From JAMIFV01 sp035906055 (GTDB lineage Bacteria; Pseudomonadota; Alphaproteobacteria; Rickettsiales; JABCZZ01), in NCBI GenBank assembly GCA_035906055.1, contig JAMIFV010000043.1:1-64000 (forward strand): a stretch of DNA of 64,000 bases. Direction: 5' to 3'. Made by a program: the position numbers and the translations under genes. The notes beneath the pieces were generated by a model. The model made no database searches. It had not been told where the DNA came from and saw only the letters and a list, made by a program, of their open reading frames with translations. Each line of letters starts with the position of its first letter. The stretch's first letter is position 1. Below are positions 1-8,553 of the stretch, piece after piece.

Positions 1-79
1 TGTCCCGATGCTCGCCAGCGATGCAGGCAATACGTGCATTTGTACGATTGAAGGCCGCGTTTCAGACCATTCTTTTTAG
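1..79 (+). CDS. C-terminal tail of an unidentified protein (cut by window edge)
   Basis: Frame 2 is open from the left edge to a TAG ending at base 79 and gives about 25 residues (VPMLASDAGNTCICTIEG and onwards). No family can be recognised from so short a piece, and an open frame of this length can occur by chance. The following 140 bases up to hemD are AT-rich and show nothing I can name. Confidence 0.2.
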   Translation, partial: VPMLASDAGNTCICTIEGRVSDHSF

Positions 80-220
80 TCGAACTCCGGTGGCACTTAG
101 GACAGTTTTTGATTCATTTCGTTTCAAACCATAGGTTAAAAGCATGATTCTAATACAATATATATCAAAAACAGCCCCCCATTTCTTTAATTATGCCCAG
201 AAAAGTTATGAGCCCCGAGC

Positions 221-913
221 TTAAATCGACTGCTGTATTTTCTGGAAGCGTAACGCAGCCGCGATCTGCGAAAGATCGATATCACCTATCCCCACGCAGC
301 GGCTATGGAACGGCTGTAATGCCGCATCACGCGCCAGACGCACGTAATTCTCCGCGCTGCGCCGGGAGAAGAACATGACGGCATCCACCTTGCCTGTCTT
401 GAGCGCGTCAACGTAGTCCGGCGGCAAGGATTGCGCCAGCCCGGCTTCATAAGCGATGATTTCCGTCACGGCAACCCCCTTGCCGCGCAAATCCGCGGCA
501 ATATCAGTTGCAACATCCGCCCCACGCGCATACAGCAGCGGGCCTTGCTTCGGGTCATACTGTTTCAGGATATATTCCGTAAGCGCCCGGGCGTTGCCAC
601 CTGCGTCGGCTACCGCCGAAAATCCGGCAGCTTTTGCTTCCCCCGCCGTTGCCGCTCCCACCGCGCACAGGGGTATGGCTCGTCCCGCATGCTGGCGGGC
701 GAGCATACGCACGGCATGCCTGCTGGTAACGCATATCGCTTGCGGGGATTGCCGCACTATCGCAGCCTCGAGTTGGGGCACGCATTGCATGATCGGCCTG
801 ATATCCAGCATCGGCACAAGATAAGTGGCATATCCCTTGGCCTGCAGCTCCAGGGCAAGCTTCTGCGCATCTTGCAGCGGCCGCGTAACCGCAACGCTTT
901 TTATGCCAGACAT
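221..913 (-). CDS. hemD: uroporphyrinogen-III synthase
   Basis: This 230-residue protein closes hydroxymethylbilane into uroporphyrinogen III with inversion of ring D, in the cytoplasmic haem pathway. The N-terminus (VAVTRPLQDAQKLALELQAKG) and the repeated two-lobed alpha/beta pattern fit the HemD fold. The family is poorly conserved, and the call leans on the neighbour: the start overlaps the end of hemC by 13 bases on the same strand, so the two consecutive haem steps are probably translationally coupled. Length is a little short of the usual 240-250 residues. Confidence 0.88.
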   Translation of the reverse strand: MSGIKSVAVTRPLQDAQKLALELQAKGYATYLVPMLDIRPIMQCVPQLEAAIVRQSPQAICVTSRHAVRMLARQHAGRAIPLCAVGAATAGEAKAAGFSAVADAGGNARALTEYILKQYDPKQGPLLYARGADVATDIAADLRGKGVAVTEIIAYEAGLAQSLPPDYVDALKTGKVDAVMFFSRRSAENYVRLARDAALQPFHSRCVGIGDIDLSQIAAALRFQKIQQSI

Positions 914-1812
914 TCCCTGCCGCCCCTTGCCAGCAGGTCGCCCGCAAGCTCTTTACCAAGGCGCGCGGCATCGCCCACCGCCCCGCGCATTTCACCTTTT
1001 ACATGGTGTGTGCCATCAGGCTTTGCCACCAGCGCCGTCATGCTGACCGTATCTCCCTCCACGACCGCATGCGCGGCAATGGGAGTGCGGCAGGATCCGT
1101 CCAGAGCGGCAAGCAGGCTGCGCTCCGCAGTCGCCGCAAACCAGCTTGGCTGGTGGTTGAGTTGTGCCAGCATCGCATTCACCTTGCCGTCGCGTGTCCT
1201 GCTTTCAATGGCGATGATGCCCTGCCCCACCGCTGGAATAAACTGTCCTGCATCCAGCCGCTCGCTGATCACATGCGCAAGCCCCAGGCGCTCAAGCCCG
1301 GCCACCGCCAGTATCGTTGCATCCGCCACATCATTCGCCAGTTTATCAAGCCGCGTATTCACATTGCCGCGTAACGGCACGATCTCAAGGTCAGGGCGCA
1401 GCATTTTCAATATCGCCGACCTGCGCAACGACGACGTGCCGACACGCGCGCCCCTGCCAAGCGTTGCCAGTCCGCCCTGCCTGTCATTCATCACCAGCGC
1501 ATCGCGCGCATCGGCGCGCGGCAGCACGGCGGACAGCCGGAGTTCGCCCTTCACATGGGTTTCCATGTCCTTGAGCGAATGCACGGCAATATCCACGCGG
1601 CCGCTCAGCATGGCCTCTTCCAGCTCCCGGGTGAACAGCCCCTTGCCCCCTATATCGGCCAACGGCCTGTCGGTGCGCAGATCCCCGGTCGTGTCCATAG
1701 GGCATAATTCAACGCTTAATCCCTCAAATGCCTGCAATAAAGCACTCTGCACCAGCCTGGCCTGATGCAGGGCAAGGGGGCTTTTTCGCGTTCCTATGCG
1801 GATAATATCCAT
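901..1812 (-). CDS. hemC: porphobilinogen deaminase (hydroxymethylbilane synthase)
   Basis: The 303-residue enzyme polymerises four porphobilinogen molecules into hydroxymethylbilane. The N-terminus IRIGTRKSPLAL is the family signature. HSLKD at 78-82 carries the catalytic Asp82, and Cys241 in LDGSCRTPIAAHA is the dipyrromethane cofactor attachment site. All three domains are present and the length is normal. It lies first in a hemC-hemD pair and is divergent from tsaD across a 65-base gap, an arrangement common in alphaproteobacteria. Confidence 0.97.
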   Translation of the reverse strand: MDIIRIGTRKSPLALHQARLVQSALLQAFEGLSVELCPMDTTGDLRTDRPLADIGGKGLFTRELEEAMLSGRVDIAVHSLKDMETHVKGELRLSAVLPRADARDALVMNDRQGGLATLGRGARVGTSSLRRSAILKMLRPDLEIVPLRGNVNTRLDKLANDVADATILAVAGLERLGLAHVISERLDAGQFIPAVGQGIIAIESRTRDGKVNAMLAQLNHQPSWFAATAERSLLAALDGSCRTPIAAHAVVEGDTVSMTALVAKPDGTHHVKGEMRGAVGDAARLGKELAGDLLARGGRECLA

Positions 1813-1877
1813 AAAACCACTTGTGCTGATGCGCTTTCAGGCCTTATTTAACAGCAAACCCTTATTAAGCCAAGGAT

Positions 1878-2900
1878 ATGCGTGTTCTGGGAATAGAATC
1901 CAGCTGTGATGAAACCGCAGCTGCCATTGTGACCTCCGGCAAGGAGATACTCTCCAGCGTTGTGCTCTCGCAGACCGAAGCCCATGCCCCTTATGGCGGC
2001 GTGGTGCCCGAGATCGCGGCGCGATCACATATTGAGCATATCGACCATGTGATAACCCATGCGCTGCTGCAGGCAAACTGCCAGTGGCCGGATATTGACG
2101 CGGTTGCCGCAACCACCGGCCCCGGGCTTATCGGCGGGGTTATCGTGGGCACGATGGCAGGCAAGGCGATTGCCTCAGTGCTGAAAAAGCCTTTTATCGC
2201 AGTCAATCACCTCGAAGGGCATGCATTGACCGCGCGCCTTACCGGCGATGTGGAGTTCCCTTTCCTGCTCATGCTGATGTCCGGCGGGCATTGTCAGGTA
2301 CTGCTGGTAAACGGCGTGGGCCAGTATGAAAAGCTTGGCGGCACGCTGGACGATGCAGCAGGCGAAGCGTTTGACAAAACGGCAAAGCTGCTTGGCCTTC
2401 CCTTCCCCGGCGGCCCGGCTGTGGAGAAAGCGGCGCACGCAGGCGATCCGCACCGGTTTACGTTTCCCATCCCCCTCAAAGGGCGCGAAGGGTGTAATTT
2501 TTCTTTCTCCGGCCTTAAAACCGCCGTGAGGATCGCCGCGCTGGAGCGCAAGACCAGCGAAGGTATATCTTCACGGAACGTGGCGGATATCTGCGCTTCG
2601 TTCCAATATACGGTGGGCGAGATACTCATGGACAGGCTGAACAACGCCTTGCAGCTTGCCTCCGGCAACGAACAATGCCGCACGCTGGTGATGGCAGGCG
2701 GTGTTGCCGCCAACCAGTATCTGCGTGAAAAGATAAAACAAAAAGCCGATGAGTTCGGATTCACATTAATGTGCCCGCCACTCTCACTGTGCACCGATAA
2801 TGCCGCCATGATCGCATGGGCGGGCATTGAACAGCTGCAACTGGGAAAAACCAGCAGCCTTGATACTGAACCCCGCGCGCGCTGGCCACTCGCCGCATAG
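1878..2900 (+). CDS. tsaD: tRNA N6-adenosine threonylcarbamoyltransferase
   Basis: TsaD transfers the threonylcarbamoyl group to A37 of ANN-decoding tRNAs, working with TsaB and TsaE. The 340-residue protein begins with the family signature MRVLGIESSCDETAAA. It has the metal-binding pair His111 and His115 in NHLEGHALTARL, the phosphate loop MSGGHCQ, and the C-terminal VMAGGVAANQYLRE and DNAAMIAWAG motifs of the ASKHA fold. It is divergent from hemC. The gpsA gene that often follows tsaD in alphaproteobacteria is not here. Confidence 0.97.
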   Translation: MRVLGIESSCDETAAAIVTSGKEILSSVVLSQTEAHAPYGGVVPEIAARSHIEHIDHVITHALLQANCQWPDIDAVAATTGPGLIGGVIVGTMAGKAIASVLKKPFIAVNHLEGHALTARLTGDVEFPFLLMLMSGGHCQVLLVNGVGQYEKLGGTLDDAAGEAFDKTAKLLGLPFPGGPAVEKAAHAGDPHRFTFPIPLKGREGCNFSFSGLKTAVRIAALERKTSEGISSRNVADICASFQYTVGEILMDRLNNALQLASGNEQCRTLVMAGGVAANQYLREKIKQKADEFGFTLMCPPLSLCTDNAAMIAWAGIEQLQLGKTSSLDTEPRARWPLAA

Positions 2901-2981
2901 AAACATTACTCTGGAATGTTTACAAAAACCCTAAAGTGCAATAGTATACGGCAGGTTTTATTATTACCTTACCTATGAGAA

Positions 2982-3359
2982 ATGCATATGGCAGTGCTTG
3001 AGAGCTTACGACACATTGGCAAACGCTGGCGCGACAGCGCCCACCCCTCCATGATGGGCATGAACTACCGCAGTTACGGCCCCAAGATGGGGTTGCCCGA
3101 TTATGATGCATTCATGCAGCGCGCCAACGCATTCTACGATGAAAGCATGACCGCGAAAGAAAAAGGCGATATCCGTTACAGATTCGTCTCACTTGAAAAA
3201 GACAAACTCGGCATCGACTTTGACAATGGCGAGCTGCGCGGCATCTTTACCCGGGACGGCACGCCGTTATCGTTCTTCTCACCTAAACTGCGCGAGAACC
3301 TCAACCCCATGCAGCGTGAAGTGGAAGTAGCGGACTTCCTGCAGGTAAGCCCTTACTGA
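2982..3359 (+). CDS. conserved-looking hypothetical protein, 125 residues
   Basis: I do not recognise this protein. It is short, rich in charged and aromatic residues, has no signal peptide or membrane segment, and reads like a compact cytoplasmic protein (for example DKLGIDFDNGELRGIFTRDG). Two in-frame ATG codons lie at 2982 and 2988, and neither has a strong ribosome site. It follows tsaD by 81 bases on the same strand and could be co-transcribed. Third-position GC matches the neighbouring genes, which supports a real gene. No function can be offered. Confidence 0.6.
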   Translation: MHMAVLESLRHIGKRWRDSAHPSMMGMNYRSYGPKMGLPDYDAFMQRANAFYDESMTAKEKGDIRYRFVSLEKDKLGIDFDNGELRGIFTRDGTPLSFFSPKLRENLNPMQREVEVADFLQVSPY

Positions 3360-3399
3360 TACTGACCCTACAGTATGCGTGAAGGGAACCGCTTTCCTT

Positions 3400-4179
3400 T
3401 TAAAAGCCCGTTATCATAATCAGGCTGCACACATTGGTATTGCTGGTGCTGTAGGTTGCTGTAACTGCGGTGGAACTGGCGCAGGTGGAACTGTACGCGC
3501 CGTTCTTCCACGTACGGATGGTGCCAAGGGCAGGTTTTCCGTCATCGAATTTAGAGTCGATGCCCTGAGCTTCCGGCCCGGTGATTACTGCGGCATATGG
3601 CGGCGAGCTGGAATAGCTCGCGCCGAAATACACCACATGCCCGTAGATGCCGTCAAAAGCATACGTATCGCTGCTAAGCGTGCCGCGATAGGAAAGGCCG
3701 AAACCTGAATTGCCGACGCGACTGCGCGGCGCATTGGTGCCCAGCGTATGTGTCGCGCCGGTAATACCGGTAAACGCGCCCTGTATCATCTTTGCATTGG
3801 CAAGATGCTGCCATACGCGCAACGTTTCATTGGCGTAGGTGCCGGTATAGTTGATCTGCCCGTCGCCGTTGCCGCTGCAGGTAGCCACGCTGGTGGCAGA
3901 ACCCGCCGCATAGCAGGTGGCGTCATTACCCAGCGAGCCAGCCGCAATGCCCCAGTAAGACGTGGCGTTCGCCATGTCACCGGGAAGTGACGAATACTTC
4001 CGCTGGAAGGCGATAGCCGCGTCTTTATATTTCTGCATGTCCACTATGATACTGCTCACTTCCGACTGGCGCAGCAGCGAGCGGCCTGTAGCCACGCTGC
4101 CGATAAGCAGACCGATTATGACCAGAACCACTGCCAGTTCGACAAGGCTGAAACCACGCATCTTATAAACCGACTTCAT
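3400..4179 (-). CDS. type IV prepilin / pseudopilin-like protein
   Basis: The 259-residue protein starts with a short positively charged leader followed by RG|FSLVELAVVLVIIGLL, the prepilin-peptidase cleavage and N-methylation motif, with Glu at +5 of the mature chain. The next 20 hydrophobic residues form the assembly helix. The rest is a Ser/Thr/Gly-rich globular domain. A GGGAAG ribosome site precedes the ATG at 4179. No pilus or type II secretion genes are nearby, so it must use assembly proteins encoded elsewhere. Whether it is a major pilin or a minor pseudopilin cannot be decided from sequence. Confidence 0.85.
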   Translation of the reverse strand: MKSVYKMRGFSLVELAVVLVIIGLLIGSVATGRSLLRQSEVSSIIVDMQKYKDAAIAFQRKYSSLPGDMANATSYWGIAAGSLGNDATCYAAGSATSVATCSGNGDGQINYTGTYANETLRVWQHLANAKMIQGAFTGITGATHTLGTNAPRSRVGNSGFGLSYRGTLSSDTYAFDGIYGHVVYFGASYSSSPPYAAVITGPEAQGIDSKFDDGKPALGTIRTWKNGAYSSTCASSTAVTATYSTSNTNVCSLIMITGF

Positions 4180-4268
4180 ATGATAAACTTCCCTATTTAG
4201 TAGTAGCTGCCAGAGGCTATCCCCTCAATTATATTTCGCCTTGTATAGCGCAATAACATGCTGGCATG

Positions 4269-5018
4269 CTAGAAATTTTTTGCGCTTCCCACCGGGTTGG
4301 CCGCAGGTATGTAGATCCGGCGCACGCTGCGGCTGGCTTTCTGCGCTATGGGAGCATATATCCTTTTTTCCGCTTCCAGCACCAGCAGCCCGCCGATCGC
4401 CGGGAAGAAACGGCGGCCAACAGACTCCATAAACTTCGCAGCGCGCAGAATATAGCGCCTGCCGCTGGGCGGGAAGAACAGCGCGTTAGTGTGCTTCAGC
4501 GGGGTGAAGGAATGCTCGGATAACACTTCACGAAGCTGGTGCAGCGTGTACGGCAGCCCGTAAGCGAACGGGCTGCGCGGCGCGCGCGCCCAGATACCGC
4601 GGCGATTGGGCGCCACCACCAGCACCCTGCCGCCCGGCGCCAGCACGCGCCATATCTCGCTGAGCATGCCGCGCACATGTTCGCTGTTCTCGATTGCATG
4701 TACCACCAGCACGCGATGTACGCTGTTATCGGGCAAGGGAAGCTCCGCTTCGTCGGAAAGCATCGTGAGGTTGCGCGCCTGCGGCGGCCAGTGGATGACC
4801 CCCTGCTGCGCGGGCATGCACGCGATCACGCGCTGCGACTGCCCGATATAACCCACCAGATACGGCGTGGTGAACCCGATGCCCAGCAGGACTTCGTCAC
4901 GCGTTTCCGGCCAGTAATCATGCACCTGCCGCCACACGGCATTGCAGACGAACTGCCCCAGGGGGGAAGAATAGAACTCTTTCAGGGCAACTACATCAGG
5001 CCAAAGCATGGCTGGCAT
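4269..5018 (-). CDS. class I SAM-dependent methyltransferase
   Basis: This is a 249-residue cytoplasmic protein with a SAM-binding Rossmann pattern: DEVLLGIGFTTPYL (motif I region), LPLPDNSVHRVLVVHAIEN (motif IV region) and EIWRVLAPGGRVLVVAPNRRG (post-motif typical of methyltransferase 11). The substrate is unknown. The motif I glycines are less canonical (GIGFTT) than usual. Related proteins are common in alphaproteobacteria as stand-alone genes. It sits 50 bases downstream of the serpin gene on the same strand. Confidence 0.8.
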   Translation of the reverse strand: MPAMLWPDVVALKEFYSSPLGQFVCNAVWRQVHDYWPETRDEVLLGIGFTTPYLVGYIGQSQRVIACMPAQQGVIHWPPQARNLTMLSDEAELPLPDNSVHRVLVVHAIENSEHVRGMLSEIWRVLAPGGRVLVVAPNRRGIWARAPRSPFAYGLPYTLHQLREVLSEHSFTPLKHTNALFFPPSGRRYILRAAKFMESVGRRFFPAIGGLLVLEAEKRIYAPIAQKASRSVRRIYIPAANPVGSAKNF

Positions 5019-5069
5019 TTTACCAGACTGAAGGCACGCTGTCGCGTGGTGATTGAAGCAGAAAACCCT

Positions 5070-6299
5070 TTATTTCGTGAGCGATTGCATAGGCTCTTGC
5101 ATGCGTCCCATAAAATAGATGGCACCGTTCTTTGCATCCCTCAGCAAAAAGATGAACGGATGGTCCGCCCTGAACTCCTTCACGACGGGCACGGAACTGA
5201 CACCCGCCATAACAGCCGTCGCGGCAGCCGCTTCGGTTCCCTGCTCATCCACCTCCACGAACGCCTTCTGGACAACGTCGCTGATGTACAGTTCACGCTT
5301 GCCGGTCATGCCGGAAAAATCCGCATGCTCCGGATCAAACGCCGCTTTCATACCAAGCTCGGGCAGTATCTTGGAAAAGCTGTACTGCGACTCAAGCCTG
5401 AAACGCGGCAGCGCGATATCCACATGCACTCCCCGTTTCAGTTCACCCAGTACGTTATTAAGCATCTGCGGGGTGAGAGATTGTTCGAACGCATCCATCC
5501 CCCCCCTGTCGCGAGGCAGCAGCACCACCATTTCAATGTCGCCGCCCTTATAAGGTATTGCCACCGCCTGCAGTATGTCGTTATCGGCATAAGTGCAATC
5601 ATTACAGGTGCGCCGCATCATCCATGCGCGGCTTGTCTGCGCAGGATTGACATAAAAATCTTCCTCATGCGTTGCGGACTTCTCAAACGGATTCTGCCAG
5701 TCGGCCTTGAAATACACCGCATTGGTCAGCACAAGGCGCACATTTGTCAACGCATTGGCGGAAACAAGGTCTTTGATGCGGCTTTGTGTCTTGCCCTCCA
5801 CCCAGCGGTTGATGGTATCGGCAGCGCCCGGCGCATCTTTTTCAAAATCGACATTGCTGGCATTCGCGTCGTAATTATCCTTCAGCAGACTGGTATAGGA
5901 AGGCAGCAGCTCATAATCCTTCTGCACCCAGACGGCGTTGGCGGTCTGGAGCGTGTACGCCCCCGAAGCGCTGCGCGCGTTCTTTTCCTTGATCAGCTCT
6001 GACATTGTGGCAGCTATGTAATCGCTGCTCATTTGCAGGTGCAGCACAGTCTGCATTTCTGACGCGGTGGTATCTTTTGCCCCGGCGAGAGTCATCGCCA
6101 ACGCCTGCGAGAGGCTCTCCGGTGAAAAGAACACATTCCCCTTCTCCGCCTTCAGTTTGCCATAAAGGTCTGTGGCGAAGTCATTGCCTGCAGCAATGGC
6201 TACAGCTTTTTCCGTATCGGTTATCGTGGACTTTGGCGTTTCCTGCGCGATGGCCTGTGTTGCTACAAACATCGCGAGTGTGGGCAATATATAACGCAT
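5070..6299 (-). CDS. secreted serpin-family protease inhibitor
   Basis: This 409-residue protein has a signal peptide (residues 1-18, cleavage after AIA) and then a full-length serpin domain: NVFFSPESLSQALAMTLAGA near the start, NAVYFKADWQNPF in the middle, and HPFIFLLRDAKNGAIYFMGR at the C-terminus. The reactive-centre hinge EQGTEAAAAT at about 352-361 has the small residues needed for loop insertion, so it is probably a true suicide inhibitor. The scissile bond is predicted near GVSSV, which suggests an elastase-like target, but this is inference. It would act in the periplasm or outside the cell. Serpins are patchy in bacteria. Confidence 0.93.
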   Translation of the reverse strand: MRYILPTLAMFVATQAIAQETPKSTITDTEKAVAIAAGNDFATDLYGKLKAEKGNVFFSPESLSQALAMTLAGAKDTTASEMQTVLHLQMSSDYIAATMSELIKEKNARSASGAYTLQTANAVWVQKDYELLPSYTSLLKDNYDANASNVDFEKDAPGAADTINRWVEGKTQSRIKDLVSANALTNVRLVLTNAVYFKADWQNPFEKSATHEEDFYVNPAQTSRAWMMRRTCNDCTYADNDILQAVAIPYKGGDIEMVVLLPRDRGGMDAFEQSLTPQMLNNVLGELKRGVHVDIALPRFRLESQYSFSKILPELGMKAAFDPEHADFSGMTGKRELYISDVVQKAFVEVDEQGTEAAAATAVMAGVSSVPVVKEFRADHPFIFLLRDAKNGAIYFMGRMQEPMQSLTK

Positions 6300-6308
6300 G
6301 GAAGACTC

Positions 6309-6590
6309 CTATACTGTTGGAAGTTGCTTAAAGCCTTTATCTGTTATTCCCTGTGCGGACTCTACATCCACCGAATCCACTTGTGACGCGGGCGGGCCTT
6401 CATGGCAGGCAGCTATAAGCTCCTGCACCTGCGCTTCTGTGCCTACGCACAATGCTTCCACGCTGCCGTCCTTACGGTTGCGCACAAAACCATCCACCCC
6501 GATCCTGCGCGCATGCACCAGCACGAAATTGCGAAACCCAACTCCCTGAACCCTGCCACGCACGATCAGGCGTTTTGCGATGGGTTCCAT
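6309..6590 (-). CDS. acyP: acylphosphatase
   Basis: This is a 93-residue small cytoplasmic enzyme that hydrolyses acyl phosphates. The signature GRVQGVGFR (catalytic Arg20) and the GFVRNRKDGSVE motif (catalytic Asn38) are both present, and the length is standard. It ends 9 bases upstream of the serpin start on the same strand, and guaB ends 3 bases upstream of its own start, so guaB-acyP-serpin may form one transcript. No functional link between the three is evident. Confidence 0.95.
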   Translation of the reverse strand: MEPIAKRLIVRGRVQGVGFRNFVLVHARRIGVDGFVRNRKDGSVEALCVGTEAQVQELIAACHEGPPASQVDSVDVESAQGITDKGFKQLPTV

Positions 6591-6593
6591 GGA

Positions 6594-8051
6594 TTAATCT
6601 CGACGATAGTTGGGGGCTTCCTGCGTAATGATGATGTCGTGCGCATGTGATTCGGAAAGGCCCGCATTGGTGATGCGCACGAACTGGTGGTTCTTCTGCA
6701 GTTCAGCGACAGTGGCGCTGCCGGTATAGCCCATGGCCGCCTTGAGGCCGCCCACAAGCTGGTGCACCACGCCGGAAACCGGGCCTTTGAACGCCACGCG
6801 GCCTTCCACGCCTTCGGGCACCAGCTTCAGCTTGTCGTTTATCTCCTGCTGGAAATAACGATCCGCCGAGCCGCGCGCCATAGCGCCCACAGACCCCATG
6901 CCGCGATAAGTTTTGTAGGAACGCCCCTGATAGAGCACCACTTCGCCCGGCGCTTCTTCCGTACCGGCAAAGAGCGATCCGAGCATGGCGCATTCCGCAC
7001 CGGCGGCGATCGCCTTGGCGAGGTCCCCGGAATATTTGATGCCGCCGTCCGCGATAACAGGCACGGAATGTTTGCGCGCGACTTTCACCACATCCATAAT
7101 GGCGGAGAGCTGCGGCACGCCCACACCGGCCACGATGCGCGTGGTGCAGATGGATCCGGGGCCGATTCCCACCTTCACGCCGTCCGCACCCGCCTTGATA
7201 AGCGCTTCCGCGCCTTCACCCGTGGCGATGTTGCCTGCGATAACCTGAATATCCTTAAAATGCGATTTGATCTCCTTCACCGCATCAATAACACCCTTGG
7301 AATGCCCGTGCGCCGTATCCACCACGAGCAGGTCCACGCCTGCTTCGATAAGCGCTTCGGCGCGGCGCATGCCGTCCTTGCCCGTACCAACCGCTGCGGC
7401 AACGCGCAGGCGGCCCAGTTCATCTTTGGATGCCTTGGGATAGGCCTGCGCCTTTTCAATATCTTTCACTGTAATGAGGCCGATGCACTTGAACTGCTTG
7501 TCCACCACCAGCAGCTTTTCGATGCGGTGCTGGTGCAGCAGCTTCTTGGCTTCGCTGCGGTCCACATTATCATTCACCGTCACCAGCTTCTGCGTCATGA
7601 GTTCATGCACGGGCTGGCGGGGGTCGGAAGCGAAGCGCACATCGCGGTTGGTGAGGATGCCCACCAGCTTGCCGGTTTTAGGTTCCACAACAGGAATGCC
7701 GGAGATATGGTTGGCTTTCATGAGGTTAAGCGCTTGGGAAAGCGTGGAATCTGGCGATATGGTGACCGGGTTTACTACCATGCCGGATTCGAATTTCTTG
7801 ACCGCACGCACTTCGTCGGCCTGCTTATCTACGGTTAAGTTCTTGTGAATGCAGCCAATCCCCCCCTGCTGCGCCATGGCGATGGCCAGACGGCTCTCGG
7901 TAACGGTATCCATGGCGGCGGACATGAGAGGCACGCCTAGAGTGATTTTACGGGTCAGGCGCGAGGTGGTATCTGCTTCGGCGGGCAGGACAGAGGAAGC
8001 CAGGGGTTTGAGTAAAACATCGTCAAACGTAAGCGCTTCGGCGAATTCCAT
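6594..8051 (-). CDS. guaB: inosine-5'-monophosphate dehydrogenase
   Basis: GuaB oxidises IMP to XMP with NAD+, the committed step of guanine nucleotide synthesis. The 485-residue protein has the TIM barrel split by a tandem CBS (Bateman) module at about 93-205. Catalytic Cys302 lies in GIGPGSICTTRIVAGVG, and the barrel also carries VIADGGIKYSGDLAKA and the flap region with YRGMGS. The length is typical. The CBS pair binds purine nucleotides as allosteric ligands in this family. Confidence 0.98.
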   Translation of the reverse strand: MEFAEALTFDDVLLKPLASSVLPAEADTTSRLTRKITLGVPLMSAAMDTVTESRLAIAMAQQGGIGCIHKNLTVDKQADEVRAVKKFESGMVVNPVTISPDSTLSQALNLMKANHISGIPVVEPKTGKLVGILTNRDVRFASDPRQPVHELMTQKLVTVNDNVDRSEAKKLLHQHRIEKLLVVDKQFKCIGLITVKDIEKAQAYPKASKDELGRLRVAAAVGTGKDGMRRAEALIEAGVDLLVVDTAHGHSKGVIDAVKEIKSHFKDIQVIAGNIATGEGAEALIKAGADGVKVGIGPGSICTTRIVAGVGVPQLSAIMDVVKVARKHSVPVIADGGIKYSGDLAKAIAAGAECAMLGSLFAGTEEAPGEVVLYQGRSYKTYRGMGSVGAMARGSADRYFQQEINDKLKLVPEGVEGRVAFKGPVSGVVHQLVGGLKAAMGYTGSATVAELQKNHQFVRITNAGLSESHAHDIIITQEAPNYRRD

Positions 8052-8107
8052 GCATAAACCTTCAGGCTGGAGTTCGCGGTGTTCTACCGCACCGCAACGT
8101 AATTGTC

Positions 8108-8495
8108 ATGCAAAAATATTCGCTAAAATGCAGAAATATGGCTAAATTAAGCCATTGGAACCCTTCGCTTTGTAAGTTATACCTCAGAGACATTCTTTCC
8201 CCCGGCTACTCTCCGGGTAAAACCCCTTCCCTCGACACTTCCTTTGAAGCTGTAGTAGTCTCAGCCGGTAACACGCCGCTCAGTAAGCTAACCATCTCAG
8301 ACGCAACCGTACTCACCAGCGCGCTTGTTCATAACATCAGCGACACCCCCAGCGGTTATGAAGCCCATTATACCGCGCTGATGCGGCATATCTGGTGACA
8401 GCCGCATTACGGTTACGCCGGAAGCGGAAGGCACGCTCGCTACAGTGTTCATGGCGCTGAGCAAGCAGTTGAATGGCCAGAAGCGCCAGCGCTAA
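8108..8495 (+). pseudogene. possible frameshifted small gene in the guaB-rlmE gap
   Basis: The roughly 500-base gap between guaB and rlmE holds an open frame at 8108-8398 whose downstream part looks protein-like (SGYEAHYTALMRHI). Just before its TGA, a shift of one frame opens a second stretch (SGDSRITVTPEAEGTLATVF and onwards) ending at TAA 8493-8495. The join reads naturally as one chain, which suggests a small gene broken by a one-base change. I do not recognise the product. Chance open frames could also explain this, so confidence is low. The rest of the gap (8496-8553) shows nothing. Confidence 0.3.
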
Positions 8496-8553
8496 CAGCG
8501 GCTGTTCATCCATCGCAAGCGAATGAGCGCTTGGGCAAGGAAGTCTTTGGGGG

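Noticed and set aside
431..1765. 444-codon open frame on the plus strand opposite hemC and hemD
   Set aside because: It is the mirror of two certain genes in GC-rich DNA, and its translation is low-complexity Ser/Ala/Arg without any motif.
4539..6002. 487-codon open frame on the plus strand opposite the methyltransferase and serpin genes
   Set aside because: The opposite strand encodes well-defined proteins; this translation is His/Arg/Gln-rich antisense sequence.
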